The notes below the pieces were generated by a model. It was not told where the DNA came from. It made no database searches and saw nothing but the letters and a program-made list of their open reading frames with translations. This document shows positions 39,836 to 49,951 of a stretch of 64,000 nt of DNA, one piece after another; the first letter of the stretch is position 1, and the number at the start of each line of letters is the position of its first letter. This stretch comes from AC-32 sp963719275. Its GTDB lineage: Bacteria > Actinomycetota > Thermoleophilia > Gaiellales > Gaiellaceae. The DNA lies in contig CAVRBT010000009.1 in the NCBI GenBank assembly GCA_963719275.1, forward strand, positions 127,427-191,426, written 5' to 3'. A program made the translations under genes and the position numbers.

Positions 39836-40740
39836 CGAAGGTCGCGGTCATCGCGCATGCCGGCAAGTCGTTCGGTGGCGGCCTCCCCCAGCTCCAGCGC
39901 GAGCTCGGGCACCAGGGCGTGGCCGATCCCCTGTGGATCGAAATCGCGAAGAGCCGGTACGCGCCCAAGCAGGTGGAGCGCGTCCTGAACGAGGGCGCCG
40001 AGCTGCTCTTCGTCTGGGGCGGCGATGGCACGGCGCAGCGTTCCATCGATGCGCTGGCCGGGTCGGAAACGGCCCTCGCGATCGTCCCCGCCGGGACTGC
40101 GAACCTCTTGGCAACGAACCTCGGGATCCCACAACACATCGAGCAGGCCGTCTCGATTGGGCTTCGGGGAGAGCGTCGCAAACTCGACGTCGGCCGGTTC
40201 AACGGCGAGCGCTTCGCGGTGATGGCGGGCGCGGGATTCGATGCGTCGATGATCCAGGAGGCCGACGGGGGCCTGAAAGACCGGCTCGGACGTGTTGCGT
40301 ACGTGTGGACTGGGTCCAGGAACCTCCGGGCGAAGCCTTTCAACGCGAAGATCGCGGTGGACGGGGTTCCCTGGTATGCCGGTGCCGCCAGCTGCATCCT
40401 GGTCGGCAACGTCGGCCGCCTGTTCGGGGGCATCGAGGTCTTCGAGGATGCCCGGCCCGACGACGGACGGCTCGAGATCGGCGTCGTCAACGCAGACGGC
40501 GTCGTGGATTGGGTGCGGACGTTGGCGCGCACAGCCGTCGGCCACGGTGAGCGCTCGCCTCTGGTGCAGGCGACGAGAGCGACGAAGGTCAAGGTGAAGC
40601 TCGATCGGAAGGTGCTCTACGAGGTCGACGGAAGTGATCGCGAGAAGGTCAAGTCGTTCACGATCAAGGTGCAGCCCGCGGCGATCACGATCTGCACCCC
40701 CAGGGAGGAGCGGAGACACGATGTCAACGGTTCAGCGTGA
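39832..40740 (+). CDS. Diacylglycerol/lipid kinase (DAGK catalytic domain)
   Basis: About 302 residues from GTG 39832. The nucleotide site ELLFVWGGDGTAQRSIDALA (GGDGT) and AIVPAGTANLLATNLGIP mark the diacylglycerol kinase/sphingosine kinase family. The C-terminal beta-sandwich carries EVFEDARPDDGRLEIGVV. It should phosphorylate diacylglycerol or a related lipid with ATP on the inner face of the membrane. It is translationally coupled to the PAP2 gene before it (GTGA), and its 3' end overlaps the next start by 20 bp. Confidence 0.92.
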   Translation: MTKVAVIAHAGKSFGGGLPQLQRELGHQGVADPLWIEIAKSRYAPKQVERVLNEGAELLFVWGGDGTAQRSIDALAGSETALAIVPAGTANLLATNLGIPQHIEQAVSIGLRGERRKLDVGRFNGERFAVMAGAGFDASMIQEADGGLKDRLGRVAYVWTGSRNLRAKPFNAKIAVDGVPWYAGAASCILVGNVGRLFGGIEVFEDARPDDGRLEIGVVNADGVVDWVRTLARTAVGHGERSPLVQATRATKVKVKLDRKVLYEVDGSDREKVKSFTIKVQPAAITICTPREERRHDVNGSA

Positions 40741-41560
40741 TTCGTCCATTTCGGTGCGCCGCGCGCAATCGGCCGGGGAAGGATTCGTCAACTCGCGGCT
40801 TTTTGCGATCCTCTCGCGGGCCGGGTTCGTCGCCCGTGCCCTGATCTACGGGATCATCGGACTGCTGGCGTTCGATCTCGCGATCGGGCAGGGCGGCAAG
40901 ATCACAAACCAGCAGGGGGCTCTCAGGTCGGTCGAACAGCATCCCTTCGGTCACTTCCTGCTCACGCTTCTCGCAATCGGTCTCGGCGGCTACGCGCTCT
41001 GGCGGCTCTTCCGGGCCGCTCTCGGCCACGGCCGCGAGGGCACCGACCGGGGGATCGAGCGCCTCGGCGCCCTCGGCAGCGGGATCGCGTACGCCGCGAT
41101 GTGCGTCGTCGCGGTCCAGATCCTTACCGGCCCAGGGACGTCCGGGAACGGTGCGAAGAAGACGGCCGGTGACGTGTTCAGCTGGCCTGCCGGGCGCTGG
41201 CTGGTTGCGATCGCGGGCGTCGTGCTGGCAGGCGTCGCCTGCTTCCAGCTGATTCGCGGTCTCCGCAAGAAGTTCCTCGACGACTCGAAGACGGATCAGA
41301 TGCCGCAGCTCGTCTTCAAGGGGTTCACCGTGCTGGGCACGATCGGGCACGTAGCGCGCGCGGTCGTCTTCGGGCTGGTCGCCGTCTTCCTCATCAAGGC
41401 GGCGTACGACTACAAGGCAAACGAGGCGATCGGGCTCGACGGCGCCCTGGGGAAGCTGTACGACGGCGCGTACGGGGCCTGGCTTCTCGGCGCCGTCGCC
41501 GCCGGGCTGATCGTGTTCGCGTGCTTCTCGCTGGTGGAAGCGCGATACCGGAAAATCTAG
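40721..41560 (+). CDS. DUF1206 membrane protein
   Basis: A 279-residue protein with six helices in three repeats. The signature ILSRAGFVARALIYGIIGLL recurs as GALGSGIAYAAMCVVAVQIL and as LGTIGHVARAVVFGLVAVFL. Between repeats are AALGHGREGTDRGIERLG-type loops. This is the DUF1206 layout; function is unknown. ATG 40721 has a GGAGGAG ribosome-binding site and lies inside the end of the lipid kinase gene, so translation is coupled. Confidence 0.92.
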   Translation: MSTVQRDSSISVRRAQSAGEGFVNSRLFAILSRAGFVARALIYGIIGLLAFDLAIGQGGKITNQQGALRSVEQHPFGHFLLTLLAIGLGGYALWRLFRAALGHGREGTDRGIERLGALGSGIAYAAMCVVAVQILTGPGTSGNGAKKTAGDVFSWPAGRWLVAIAGVVLAGVACFQLIRGLRKKFLDDSKTDQMPQLVFKGFTVLGTIGHVARAVVFGLVAVFLIKAAYDYKANEAIGLDGALGKLYDGAYGAWLLGAVAAGLIVFACFSLVEARYRKI

Positions 41561-41576
41561 TCGCGAGCACGTGCAC

Positions 41577-43232
<1,656 letters not shown>

Positions 43233-43307
43233 CCGTCGAGTTCCGGGGCGAGGAACCTGCCCTCTCGCCCTCTTGGGCGCAGCGCCACTGTAGATGACCA
43301 ACGAAAA

Positions 43308-43325
43308 GGCCCCGTCTCCGGGGCC
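43308..43325. terminator. Hairpin terminator at scar A
   Basis: GGCCCCG (43308-43314) and CGGGGCC (43319-43325) around TCTC. On the minus strand it lies directly past the 3' end of the tRNA fragment, the same position as the terminator of the intact tRNA. On the plus strand it also ends the PhoD operon. Confidence 0.7.
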
Positions 43326-43333
43326 GTTCGCAG

Positions 43334-43513
43334 TAGCGGGGGCAGGATTTGAACCTGCGACCTCCGGGTTATGAGCCGCCTCGATTGTGTATGCACGTTC
43401 CGCCGTATTCCGCCTAAACGCCGACGCCGAGCCGGTTTTGCGCGGCGAGCCTGCATTTGGGCGGAACACGGTTACATCGCCGCGGAAGCCCATTGCTTGC
43501 AGAACGCTTGCAG
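43334..43513. repeat. tRNA-Met scar A: 44-nt tRNA 3' part plus 136-nt arm
   Basis: 43334-43377 are identical to the 3' 44 nt of the initiator tRNA gene (minus orientation), ending inside the 5' side of the anticodon stem. 43378-43513 is the arm. It contains CCGTATTCCGCCTAAACGCC, then a loop region, then CATTTGGGCGGAACACGG, which can pair as a long stem. It ends with the tandem motif GCTTGCAG-AAC-GCTTGCAG. This structure looks like an attachment site with core and integrase arm sites. The 242 bp to its right (43514-43755) hold no gene. Confidence 0.85.
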
Positions 43514-43755
43514 TCCGAGGTCGATTCAACCGCTCGCGGCAAGACCACCTCCATGTAAGCGTGCCTATCTGGGGAATCGGGGGACGAGAGGGCATCGTCA
43601 AGCCTTTTCGGGCCCTAGACACGCCCGACTTCCCCGTCGTCTCCGGTTCAACTCACGAAAACTCACCATGGCCGCCACGTTATTGCCGGTCTGTCACCCC
43701 GCAGGTCGCGGGTTCAGCCGTCACACACACACCTTTGCAGGCCCGGCGACGCCTC

Positions 43756-44394
43756 TCAGCGCGGCACGTGCGCCCGGAGCTTTTCGAGATCCAGGAGGCG
43801 GACGCTGCGCCGTTCCGGCTTGATCGCGCCCTCTCTGGCCAGGTCGTGAAAGGCACGCGAGATCGTCTGTCGGCTCAGCGCCAGCGTTGCCGCAAACTCC
43901 TCTTGCGTCAGCTCGAGCGTAGGCTCCTTGCGCTCGGCCAGCTCGTCTAGGAGCAGGCGACTAACCTGTTCGAGGGCTGACTTCCCGGCCATCTCCCGGA
44001 CCCGCTGGTGGGCCCGGTCGAGTGCGTGCGCGAGCAGGCGGAGCCAGCGGAAGGCGATCTCGGGAAAGAGCTCCTCGAGCGTGCGGATGGTGTCGAGGCG
44101 GAGTCGAAGCAGCGTCGCGTCGCTCAACGTCACGGCCGAGTAGGGGTAGGGAATGTCGAGAAGGATCGCGAGGTGATCGACGCTCGAGCCGGCGTAGAGA
44201 ATCTGGACGACCAATCGATCGGAGTGCGTCTCGGAGACCAGCTCGAGTTCGCCCCGCTCGATAATTAGGAGTTCGCGCGGCAGGTCGCCCTGGCGAAAGA
44301 GGGTTGTGCCTGGCGCGAAGGTGCGACGGGTGGCAAAGCGACGAAGCGCCTCGACGTCGTCCCCGGGCAACCCTTCGAAGTCCCCCTGTGTCAT
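43756..44394 (-). CDS. Crp/Fnr-family transcriptional regulator
   Basis: About 212 residues from ATG 44394. Residues about 1-115 form the cyclic-nucleotide-binding-like domain (FATRRTFAPGTTLFRQGDLP, YAGSSVDHLAILLDIPYPYS). Residues about 140-210 form the HTH (LTQEEFAATLALSRQTISRA, FHDLAREGAIKPE). No cysteine set for an iron-sulfur cluster is present in the chosen frame. A longer frame from GTG 44508 adds a CRIC segment but would run through the palindrome at 44479. The gene faces Hsp20-Clp and probably controls it and itself. Confidence 0.88.
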   Translation of the reverse strand: MTQGDFEGLPGDDVEALRRFATRRTFAPGTTLFRQGDLPRELLIIERGELELVSETHSDRLVVQILYAGSSVDHLAILLDIPYPYSAVTLSDATLLRLRLDTIRTLEELFPEIAFRWLRLLAHALDRAHQRVREMAGKSALEQVSRLLLDELAERKEPTLELTQEEFAATLALSRQTISRAFHDLAREGAIKPERRSVRLLDLEKLRAHVPR

Positions 44395-44478
44395 CGTCGC
44401 GCGCAGCCAGGGAGCGAAACGCGGGCTGTCGGCCCGCGGCTTCCGTTGGGCGAGGGAAACCGAGCGCGCGATTCCGGC

Positions 44479-44498
44479 ACTGTCGCAGATCCGACAGT
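44479..44498. promoter_or_regulatory. Perfect palindromic operator between Crp-like and Hsp20 genes
   Basis: ACTGTCG (44479-44485), a 6-nt spacer and CGACAGT (44492-44498) form a perfect 20-bp dyad. The spacing fits a dimeric Crp-type regulator, but the half-site differs from the classic TGTGA or TTGAT. It lies 85 bp before the Crp-like start and 95 bp before Hsp20. Confidence 0.65.
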
Positions 44499-44592
44499 TT
44501 GTCGGCACAGGCTCCGGCTAGACATCAGATAGCGGATTCGTGCCGCCGGGTGTGGCACGGACCGGAACCGCCAAGTACCAAGGAGGCAGCTG

Positions 44593-45072
44593 ATGTCGCA
44601 GACTCTTCCTGAGCGTCGTTCCACAACCGAGCCGCAGCGGTGGGAGCCGCTGAGCGAGCTCGAGCAGATGACCCAGCGGATGCGCCGGATGCTCGACCAG
44701 ACGTTTGGCGGGTTCGGCTTGCAGTCGCCGCTGATCACCGAGGGAGCCGGCTGGGCGCCGCTGGTGGACATCGAGGAACAAGACGATGCCTACCTCCTCG
44801 AAGCGGAGCTTCCGGGGGTCAAGCGCGAGGACGTGAACATCGAGGTCGCGGGCAACGAGCTCTCGGTCACGGGCGAGATCAAGGAGAAGGAGCGCAAGGG
44901 CGCCCTCCGGCGGCGGACACGCCGTACCGGGCGCTTCGAGTACCGCGTCAGACTCCCGGAGCAGGTCGACGCCTCGAAGATCGAGGCGAGCCTCGACCAG
45001 GGCGTCCTGACCGTCCGCGTTCCGAAGTCCGAGCGCGTGCAGCGCCAGAAGATCGAGATCAAGTCGAAGTGA
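44593..45072 (+). CDS. Hsp20/alpha-crystallin small heat shock protein
   Basis: A 159-residue protein. The N-terminal arm (LSELEQMTQRMRRMLDQTFG) precedes the alpha-crystallin domain (WAPLVDIEEQDDAYLLEAEL, PGVKREDVNIEV, GRFEYRVRLPEQVDASKIEA, DQGVLTVRVPKSE). It ends with the I-x-I motif (KIEIKSK). The family holds unfolding proteins for refolding. AAGGAGG lies before the ATG. The Clp ATPase gene follows 71 bp later, so holdase and unfoldase are likely expressed together. Confidence 0.95.
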   Translation: MSQTLPERRSTTEPQRWEPLSELEQMTQRMRRMLDQTFGGFGLQSPLITEGAGWAPLVDIEEQDDAYLLEAELPGVKREDVNIEVAGNELSVTGEIKEKERKGALRRRTRRTGRFEYRVRLPEQVDASKIEASLDQGVLTVRVPKSERVQRQKIEIKSK

Positions 45073-45143
45073 GGCGAGGGCGCTGACGGTGCCGGTCGCC
45101 TCGCGTGCAACCCAAATCACTGACCTAGCGACAGGGGGTTGAG

Positions 45144-47819
45144 ATGGCCGTCGAGCACCTTTGCCAACGTCACGGGCGACCGGCAGTCGCGTCCCGGGTC
45201 CGGCTTCGTCCGGACGGGACACAGGAAGTCGAATACCTCTGCGAGATCGACCTCGCGGAGGAGCGAATGGGTCGTCTCGGGGGCGGCCGCAGCCTCTTTG
45301 ACGAATTCTTCTCCGACTTCTTCGACGAATCGCCGACCGGGCGCGGCGCCACGGCGACGAGGCAGGCGCCTACGCGTCGCGCCGAGACCGTCGACGTGAC
45401 GCAATTCTTCAGCGAGGCCACCCGCCAGCTCCTCCAGCGCTCAGCGCAGACGGCGCTCGACTGGGGAAGCCTCGACCTCGAGAGCGACCACCTGCTGTAC
45501 GGCGCGCTTCAGGAGGACGTCGTGCGCCACGTCCTGCAGCAGGTCGACGCCGACCCGGACGCGATCGCCGCACAGCTCGAGGAGGAGGCGGAGAAGGGCG
45601 AGCGGACGGACGTGGCGCCGTCGCTCGCACCCGACGCGAAGGCAGCCCTCCTTGCCGCCTACGAGGAGTCGCGCGAGCTCGGCTCGTCGTACGTCGGCCC
45701 GGAGCACGTGCTGCTCGCGCTCGCGCGCGATCAGGAGAGCCAGGCCGGGCAGGTGCTGCAGCGCTTCGGCGTCTCGCACACCAAGCTCCGCGGCGCCGTG
45801 ATCCGGGGCGTCGAGGCCGGCAGGCCGCGCGAGATCTCGAGTACGCCGCGCCTTGACGAGTTCGGCCGCGACCTGACGCAGGAGGCGCGCGAGGGGAAAC
45901 TCGACCCCGTGATCGGCCGTACGGACGAGGTCGAGCAGACAATCGAGATCCTCTCGCGACGGACGAAGAACAACCCTGCGTTACTGGGCGAGCCCGGCGT
46001 CGGCAAGACCGCGATCGTCGAGGGGATCGCCCAGCGGATCGTGAACGACGAGGTGCCTGAGACGCTCGCCGGGAGGCGCGTGGTCGCACTCGACCTGGCC
46101 GGAATGATCGCCGGCACGAAGTACCGCGGCGAGTTCGAGGAGCGCCTGAAGACCGTCATCGATGAGATCCGCGGCGCTTCCGATGATCTGATCCTCTTCA
46201 TCGACGAACTGCACACCGTGGTGGGAGCCGGCGCGGCGGAGGGCGCGATGGACGCCTCCAACATGCTCAAGCCCGCCCTCGCCCGCGGCGAGCTGCACGT
46301 GATCGGCGCGACGACTCTCGACGAGTACCGCAAGAACATCGAGCGCGATCCGGCGCTGGAGAGACGCTTCCAGCCAGTGTTTGTGCGCGAGCCGACCGTG
46401 GAGGAGACGATCGAGATCCTGCGCGGCCTCAAGGACCGCTACGAGGCCTTCCATCGCGTGCGCATCTCGGACGAGGCGATCGTGGGGGCGGCGGAGCTGT
46501 CGGACCGCTACATCCGTGACCGCTTTCTGCCCGACAAAGCGATCGACCTGCTTGACCAGGCGGGCGCACGAGTGCGCCTGCGCACGAAAACGAAAGACGA
46601 CGACACGCGCTCGCTCGAGGAGGACCTGCGGCGGCTGGCGCGCGAGCGCGACCAGGCCACGGCGGCAGAGGACTACGACCGTGCCGGAACCCTTCGCGAC
46701 GAGATCGAGACGCGCCAGAGCGAGGCCGAGGAACGGCGCAGGGGCCGCCAGCGGGCGCCCGAGGTCACTCCCGACGACATTGCCGAGGTGGTATCACGGA
46801 CGACGGGCATCCCCGTCTCGCAGCTGACGACCGAGGAGCGCGAGCGGCTGATGAAGCTCGAAAAGGAGCTGCACGGCCGGATTGTGGGACAGGACGAGGC
46901 AGTCTCGGCGGTCGCGGAGGCGGTCCGGCGTTCGCGCGCGGGTCTCGGGGATCCCCAGCGACCCGTCGGCAGCTTCCTGTTCCTTGGCCCGACCGGCGTC
47001 GGGAAGACCGAGCTCGCCCGCGCGCTCGCCGAGGCTTTGTTCGGCGACGAGAACCTGATGGTCCGCTTCGACATGAGCGAGTTCCAGGAGCGGCACACGG
47101 TCTCTCGCCTGGTCGGGGCGCCGCCCGGCTACGTCGGCTACGAGGAGGCAGGGCAGCTGACCGAGCAGGTGCGGCGGCGGCCGTACTCGGTGCTGCTCTT
47201 CGACGAGATCGAGAAGGCCCACGCCGACGTCTTCAACATCCTGCTCCAGATCCTCGACGACGGCCGCCTAACGGACGCCCAGGGGCGAACGGTCGACTTC
47301 AAACACACGGTCGTGATCATGACCTCGAACCTCGGCGCAGCCCGAATCCAGGACTATGCCCGTCGCGGCGAGTCGTTCGAGGAGCTGAAAGCGGAGCTGA
47401 TGGAGGTTCTGCGCGGCAGCTTCCGCCCGGAGTTCATCAACCGGATCGACGAGATCATCGTCTTCCGGGCGCTGACGGACGAGCAGCTCGCCGAGATCAC
47501 CAAACTGCTGCTCGACCGGCTGGTCCGGCGGCTGCACGCCCAGGGGATCGAGGTCGTCTTCACCGACGAGGCGATCGAGCTCCTCGCCCACGAAGGGTTC
47601 GATCCGGAGTTCGGCGCGCGCCCGCTGCGGCGGACGATCCAACGCCTGGTCGAGAACGAGCTTTCGCGGCTGGTGCTCTCCGACGCGATCGGTCCCGGCG
47701 ACCGCGTCACGGTCGACGCGCTAGAGGACGAGCTGCGCTTCGACGTCGACACGGGCGCGGCTCGGGAGCCGGAGGAGGCCGGCGAGCGCGAGGTCAGCGC
47801 GGAGCCTACCCCGCGCTGA
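45144..47819 (+). CDS. Clp-family AAA+ ATPase (ClpC/ClpB-like)
   Basis: An 891-residue unfoldase. Residues 1-45 resemble the small zinc-finger-like N-terminus seen on some actinobacterial Clp proteins (EHLCQRHGRPAVASRVRL, EVEYLCEIDLAEERMG) but with a broken Cys set. Residues about 90-225 form the Clp-N repeats. NBD1 has Walker A GEPGVGKT (about 282) and LILFIDELHT. The middle has a UVR-like LRDEIETRQSEAEERRRG. NBD2 has GPTGVGKT (about 615), SVLLFDEIEKAH and FRPEFINRIDEIIVF. It should unfold or disaggregate proteins with ATP. No ClpP gene is near. Confidence 0.94.
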   Translation: MAVEHLCQRHGRPAVASRVRLRPDGTQEVEYLCEIDLAEERMGRLGGGRSLFDEFFSDFFDESPTGRGATATRQAPTRRAETVDVTQFFSEATRQLLQRSAQTALDWGSLDLESDHLLYGALQEDVVRHVLQQVDADPDAIAAQLEEEAEKGERTDVAPSLAPDAKAALLAAYEESRELGSSYVGPEHVLLALARDQESQAGQVLQRFGVSHTKLRGAVIRGVEAGRPREISSTPRLDEFGRDLTQEAREGKLDPVIGRTDEVEQTIEILSRRTKNNPALLGEPGVGKTAIVEGIAQRIVNDEVPETLAGRRVVALDLAGMIAGTKYRGEFEERLKTVIDEIRGASDDLILFIDELHTVVGAGAAEGAMDASNMLKPALARGELHVIGATTLDEYRKNIERDPALERRFQPVFVREPTVEETIEILRGLKDRYEAFHRVRISDEAIVGAAELSDRYIRDRFLPDKAIDLLDQAGARVRLRTKTKDDDTRSLEEDLRRLARERDQATAAEDYDRAGTLRDEIETRQSEAEERRRGRQRAPEVTPDDIAEVVSRTTGIPVSQLTTEERERLMKLEKELHGRIVGQDEAVSAVAEAVRRSRAGLGDPQRPVGSFLFLGPTGVGKTELARALAEALFGDENLMVRFDMSEFQERHTVSRLVGAPPGYVGYEEAGQLTEQVRRRPYSVLLFDEIEKAHADVFNILLQILDDGRLTDAQGRTVDFKHTVVIMTSNLGAARIQDYARRGESFEELKAELMEVLRGSFRPEFINRIDEIIVFRALTDEQLAEITKLLLDRLVRRLHAQGIEVVFTDEAIELLAHEGFDPEFGARPLRRTIQRLVENELSRLVLSDAIGPGDRVTVDALEDELRFDVDTGAAREPEEAGEREVSAEPTPR

Positions 47820-47831
47820 CGAAGCTCAGTC

Positions 47832-48977
47832 GTGGAGGCGGCGCCGACGAAGCCCGAAGCCGCTTCCGCGGACCAACACCGCGCGGAGCCGCAGGCGGAC
47901 ATTGTCCTCGGCGTAATCGTCGCTCCGGGTCTCGCACGCGACGTCACCGCCAAGATCGCCAGCGAGCTCGCGCACGACCTTGAGGCGCTGGACCTGGGCG
48001 TCGAGTGGCGGACCGAGCTGACCGTGGACCGCCTCGTCGCTCCTCCGGCTCAGACGACCGAGATCATCGATGCGGCGCGGCGCAAGCTGCTGGATGCGAA
48101 CTGGGATCTCGGCGTCGTCGTCACCGACCTCCCGCTCCGAGTCGGCCGCCGCCCCGTCTCGCGGCAGGTCAGCCCGACGCATGGGATCGCCGTCGTCTCG
48201 CTTCCCGCCCTCGGCGCGTTGCACCTCGCGCCGCGATTGCGGCAGACGCTCCTCGGGCTCGTCGGCGAGCTGGTCGGCGACGGCGGCGGCCACTGGAGCG
48301 GCGACGGTGCGCTCGCGCGCCTGAGACGCCGCTGGGGACGCGGCGTGCTCCAGGAGCTCGCCACCGACACCTCAGATCGGCCGGGAGCACTGCGATTCCT
48401 CTTCGTCGCGGAGGTTCTCGCGAGCCACCTTCGCCTCCTGCTCGGAATGGTGCGGGCAAATCGCCCCTGGCGTCTAGCGGCTCGGCTCTACCGCGCCCTG
48501 CTCGCGGCGGTCGTGGCCGGCGCCTACGGCCTCGTCACCTCCGACATCTGGCGGATCTCGGCGACGGCCGGGTCGACGCGACTCGCGCTCGCGTCCATCG
48601 CCTCGATCTCGTTGACGAGCGGAGCGGTGATCGTGGCGCACGGCCTATGGGAGCGAGCGCCCGACCGCAACCTGCGCGACCAGGTGATCCTGTTCAACGT
48701 CGCGACAGCAGCGACGATCCTGATCGGGATCGCCACGCTATACGCCGCCCTCTTCCTCATGATCTTCGCCGTGGCCGAGCTGCTCCTCAGCGCTCAAGCC
48801 CTTGGCTCAGGGCTGGGCCATGCCGTCGGGGCAGGCGACTACGCCACGCTCGCCTGGTTCACCGCCTCGCTTGCAACCGTGGGTGGGGCTCTCGGCGCGG
48901 GGCTCGAGTCGGACGACGCGGTGCGCGAGGCCGCCTACGCATCTTCCACCGACAGTGACGAGAGAGAGGAGTCGTGA
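47832..48977 (+). CDS. Conserved membrane protein with soluble N-terminal half
   Basis: A 381-residue protein from GTG 47832, 12 bp after the Clp stop. The first 200 residues are soluble (DIVLGVIVAPGLARDVTAKI, WDLGVVVTDLPLRVGRRPVS, HGIAVVSLPALG). The second half has about five helices (ALLAAVVAGAYGLVTSDIWR, ILIGIATLYAALFLMIFAVA). I recall similar actinobacterial proteins annotated only as hypothetical. The gene lies inside the Hsp20-Clp-DoxX operon, and its TGA overlaps the next ATG, so it belongs to the same stress module. Confidence 0.82.
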   Translation: MEAAPTKPEAASADQHRAEPQADIVLGVIVAPGLARDVTAKIASELAHDLEALDLGVEWRTELTVDRLVAPPAQTTEIIDAARRKLLDANWDLGVVVTDLPLRVGRRPVSRQVSPTHGIAVVSLPALGALHLAPRLRQTLLGLVGELVGDGGGHWSGDGALARLRRRWGRGVLQELATDTSDRPGALRFLFVAEVLASHLRLLLGMVRANRPWRLAARLYRALLAAVVAGAYGLVTSDIWRISATAGSTRLALASIASISLTSGAVIVAHGLWERAPDRNLRDQVILFNVATAATILIGIATLYAALFLMIFAVAELLLSAQALGSGLGHAVGAGDYATLAWFTASLATVGGALGAGLESDDAVREAAYASSTDSDEREES

Positions 48978-49519
48978 TGGGACTGTTTCGCCTTCTGGCA
49001 CGTACGACGATCGGGCTGCTTTTCGTCGGCCACGGCACGCAGAAGCTTTTCGGGTGGTTCGGCGGCGCTGGGCTCGACGGAACCGGCGGGTTCTTCGAGC
49101 AGCTGGGCCTTCGACCGGGGCGCCGCTACGCCCTGGCCGCCGGTGTCGCCGAAGCCGGTGGTGGACTTCTCTTCGCCCTCGGCGCCGCCACGCCGCTCGG
49201 CGCGGCGGCGGTCTCAGGCTCGATGATCACGGCGATCAAGACCGTCCACTGGGAGAAGGGCGTCTGGGTGAGCGCCGGTGGTTACGAGTACAACCTCGTT
49301 CTGCTCGCCGCGGTCTTCGGCCTAACCGAGAACGGGCCGGGCCAGTGGTCGATCGACGGCGCGCTGGGGAGAAGCCACTGGGGCACGCATTGGGCGCTCG
49401 CGGCGCTCGCCGCGGGAGCCGCCGGATCGGCCGGCGTGCTCCGCGCAGCCAACGAAGAGGTGGAGAAGGACATGGAGCGGCCGGCGGCCGAGGCCGAGCC
49501 CGTTACCGCTGCCTCGTAG
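48977..49519 (+). CDS. DoxX-family membrane protein
   Basis: About 180 residues. Four helices carry the DoxX pattern: ARTTIGLLFVGHGTQKLFGW, ALAAGVAEAGGGLLFALGAA, VSGSMITAIKTVHWEKGVWV and YNLVLLAAVFGLTENGPGQW. DoxX proteins link to thiol and oxidative stress in membranes. The ATG overlaps the previous stop (TGATG), with GAGAGGAG upstream. It is the last gene of the stress module and is followed by the scar B terminator. Confidence 0.92.
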   Translation: MGLFRLLARTTIGLLFVGHGTQKLFGWFGGAGLDGTGGFFEQLGLRPGRRYALAAGVAEAGGGLLFALGAATPLGAAAVSGSMITAIKTVHWEKGVWVSAGGYEYNLVLLAAVFGLTENGPGQWSIDGALGRSHWGTHWALAALAAGAAGSAGVLRAANEEVEKDMERPAAEAEPVTAAS

Positions 49520-49622
49520 CCGACGGCCAACTCCGCTCGGGTAGGGGTCGATTTGGTAGCTCAGGGATGTCCTCGGGCAGCAAGACCGCTTGCAGGCCGC
49601 GCCCCGAGACCTACCCGAATAA

Positions 49623-49653
49623 GCGAAAAGGCGCCGTTTCCGGCGCCTTTCGC
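49623..49653. terminator. Hairpin terminator at scar B
   Basis: GCGAAAAGGCGCC (49623-49635) pairs with GGCGCCTTTCGC (49642-49653) with one bulged A. It lies just past the 3' end of tRNA fragment B. Left of it, near 49579-49600, is CAAGACCGCTTGCAGG, a further copy of the arm-end motif. Confidence 0.75.
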
Positions 49654-49655
49654 AG

Positions 49656-49835
49656 TAGCGGGGGCAGGATTTGAACCTGCGACCTCCGGGTTATGAGCCG
49701 CCTCGATCGTGTACACGCGTTCCGCCGTATTCCGCCGAAATGCGGACTCCGAGCCAGTTTTCGGACGCAGCCGTGCATTTAGGCGGAACACGGTGACATT
49801 CCCGCGGAAGCCAGATGCTTGCAAGACGCTTGCAG
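49656..49835. repeat. tRNA-Met scar B: 44-nt tRNA 3' part plus 136-nt arm
   Basis: 49656-49699 match the same 44 nt of the initiator tRNA as scar A. The arm 49700-49835 has the same length as arm A and contains CCGTATTCCGCCGAAATGCG, GCATTTAGGCGGAACACGG, TGACATTCCCGCGGAAGCC and the ending GCTTGCAAGACGCTTGCAG. The sequence differs from arm A at many places outside these motifs, so the motifs appear to be under selection or the copies come from different donors. Confidence 0.85.
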
Positions 49836-49951
49836 GCGCGGGTCGAAGGTCGGCTCGAAGGTAGACGCCCACGGTTCGGATTCAGCCCAGTATCGCGATC
49901 CGAGGCTGGTGCCTCGGGTTGCGGCCGAGTCATGAATCGTTTGGACCCGAG

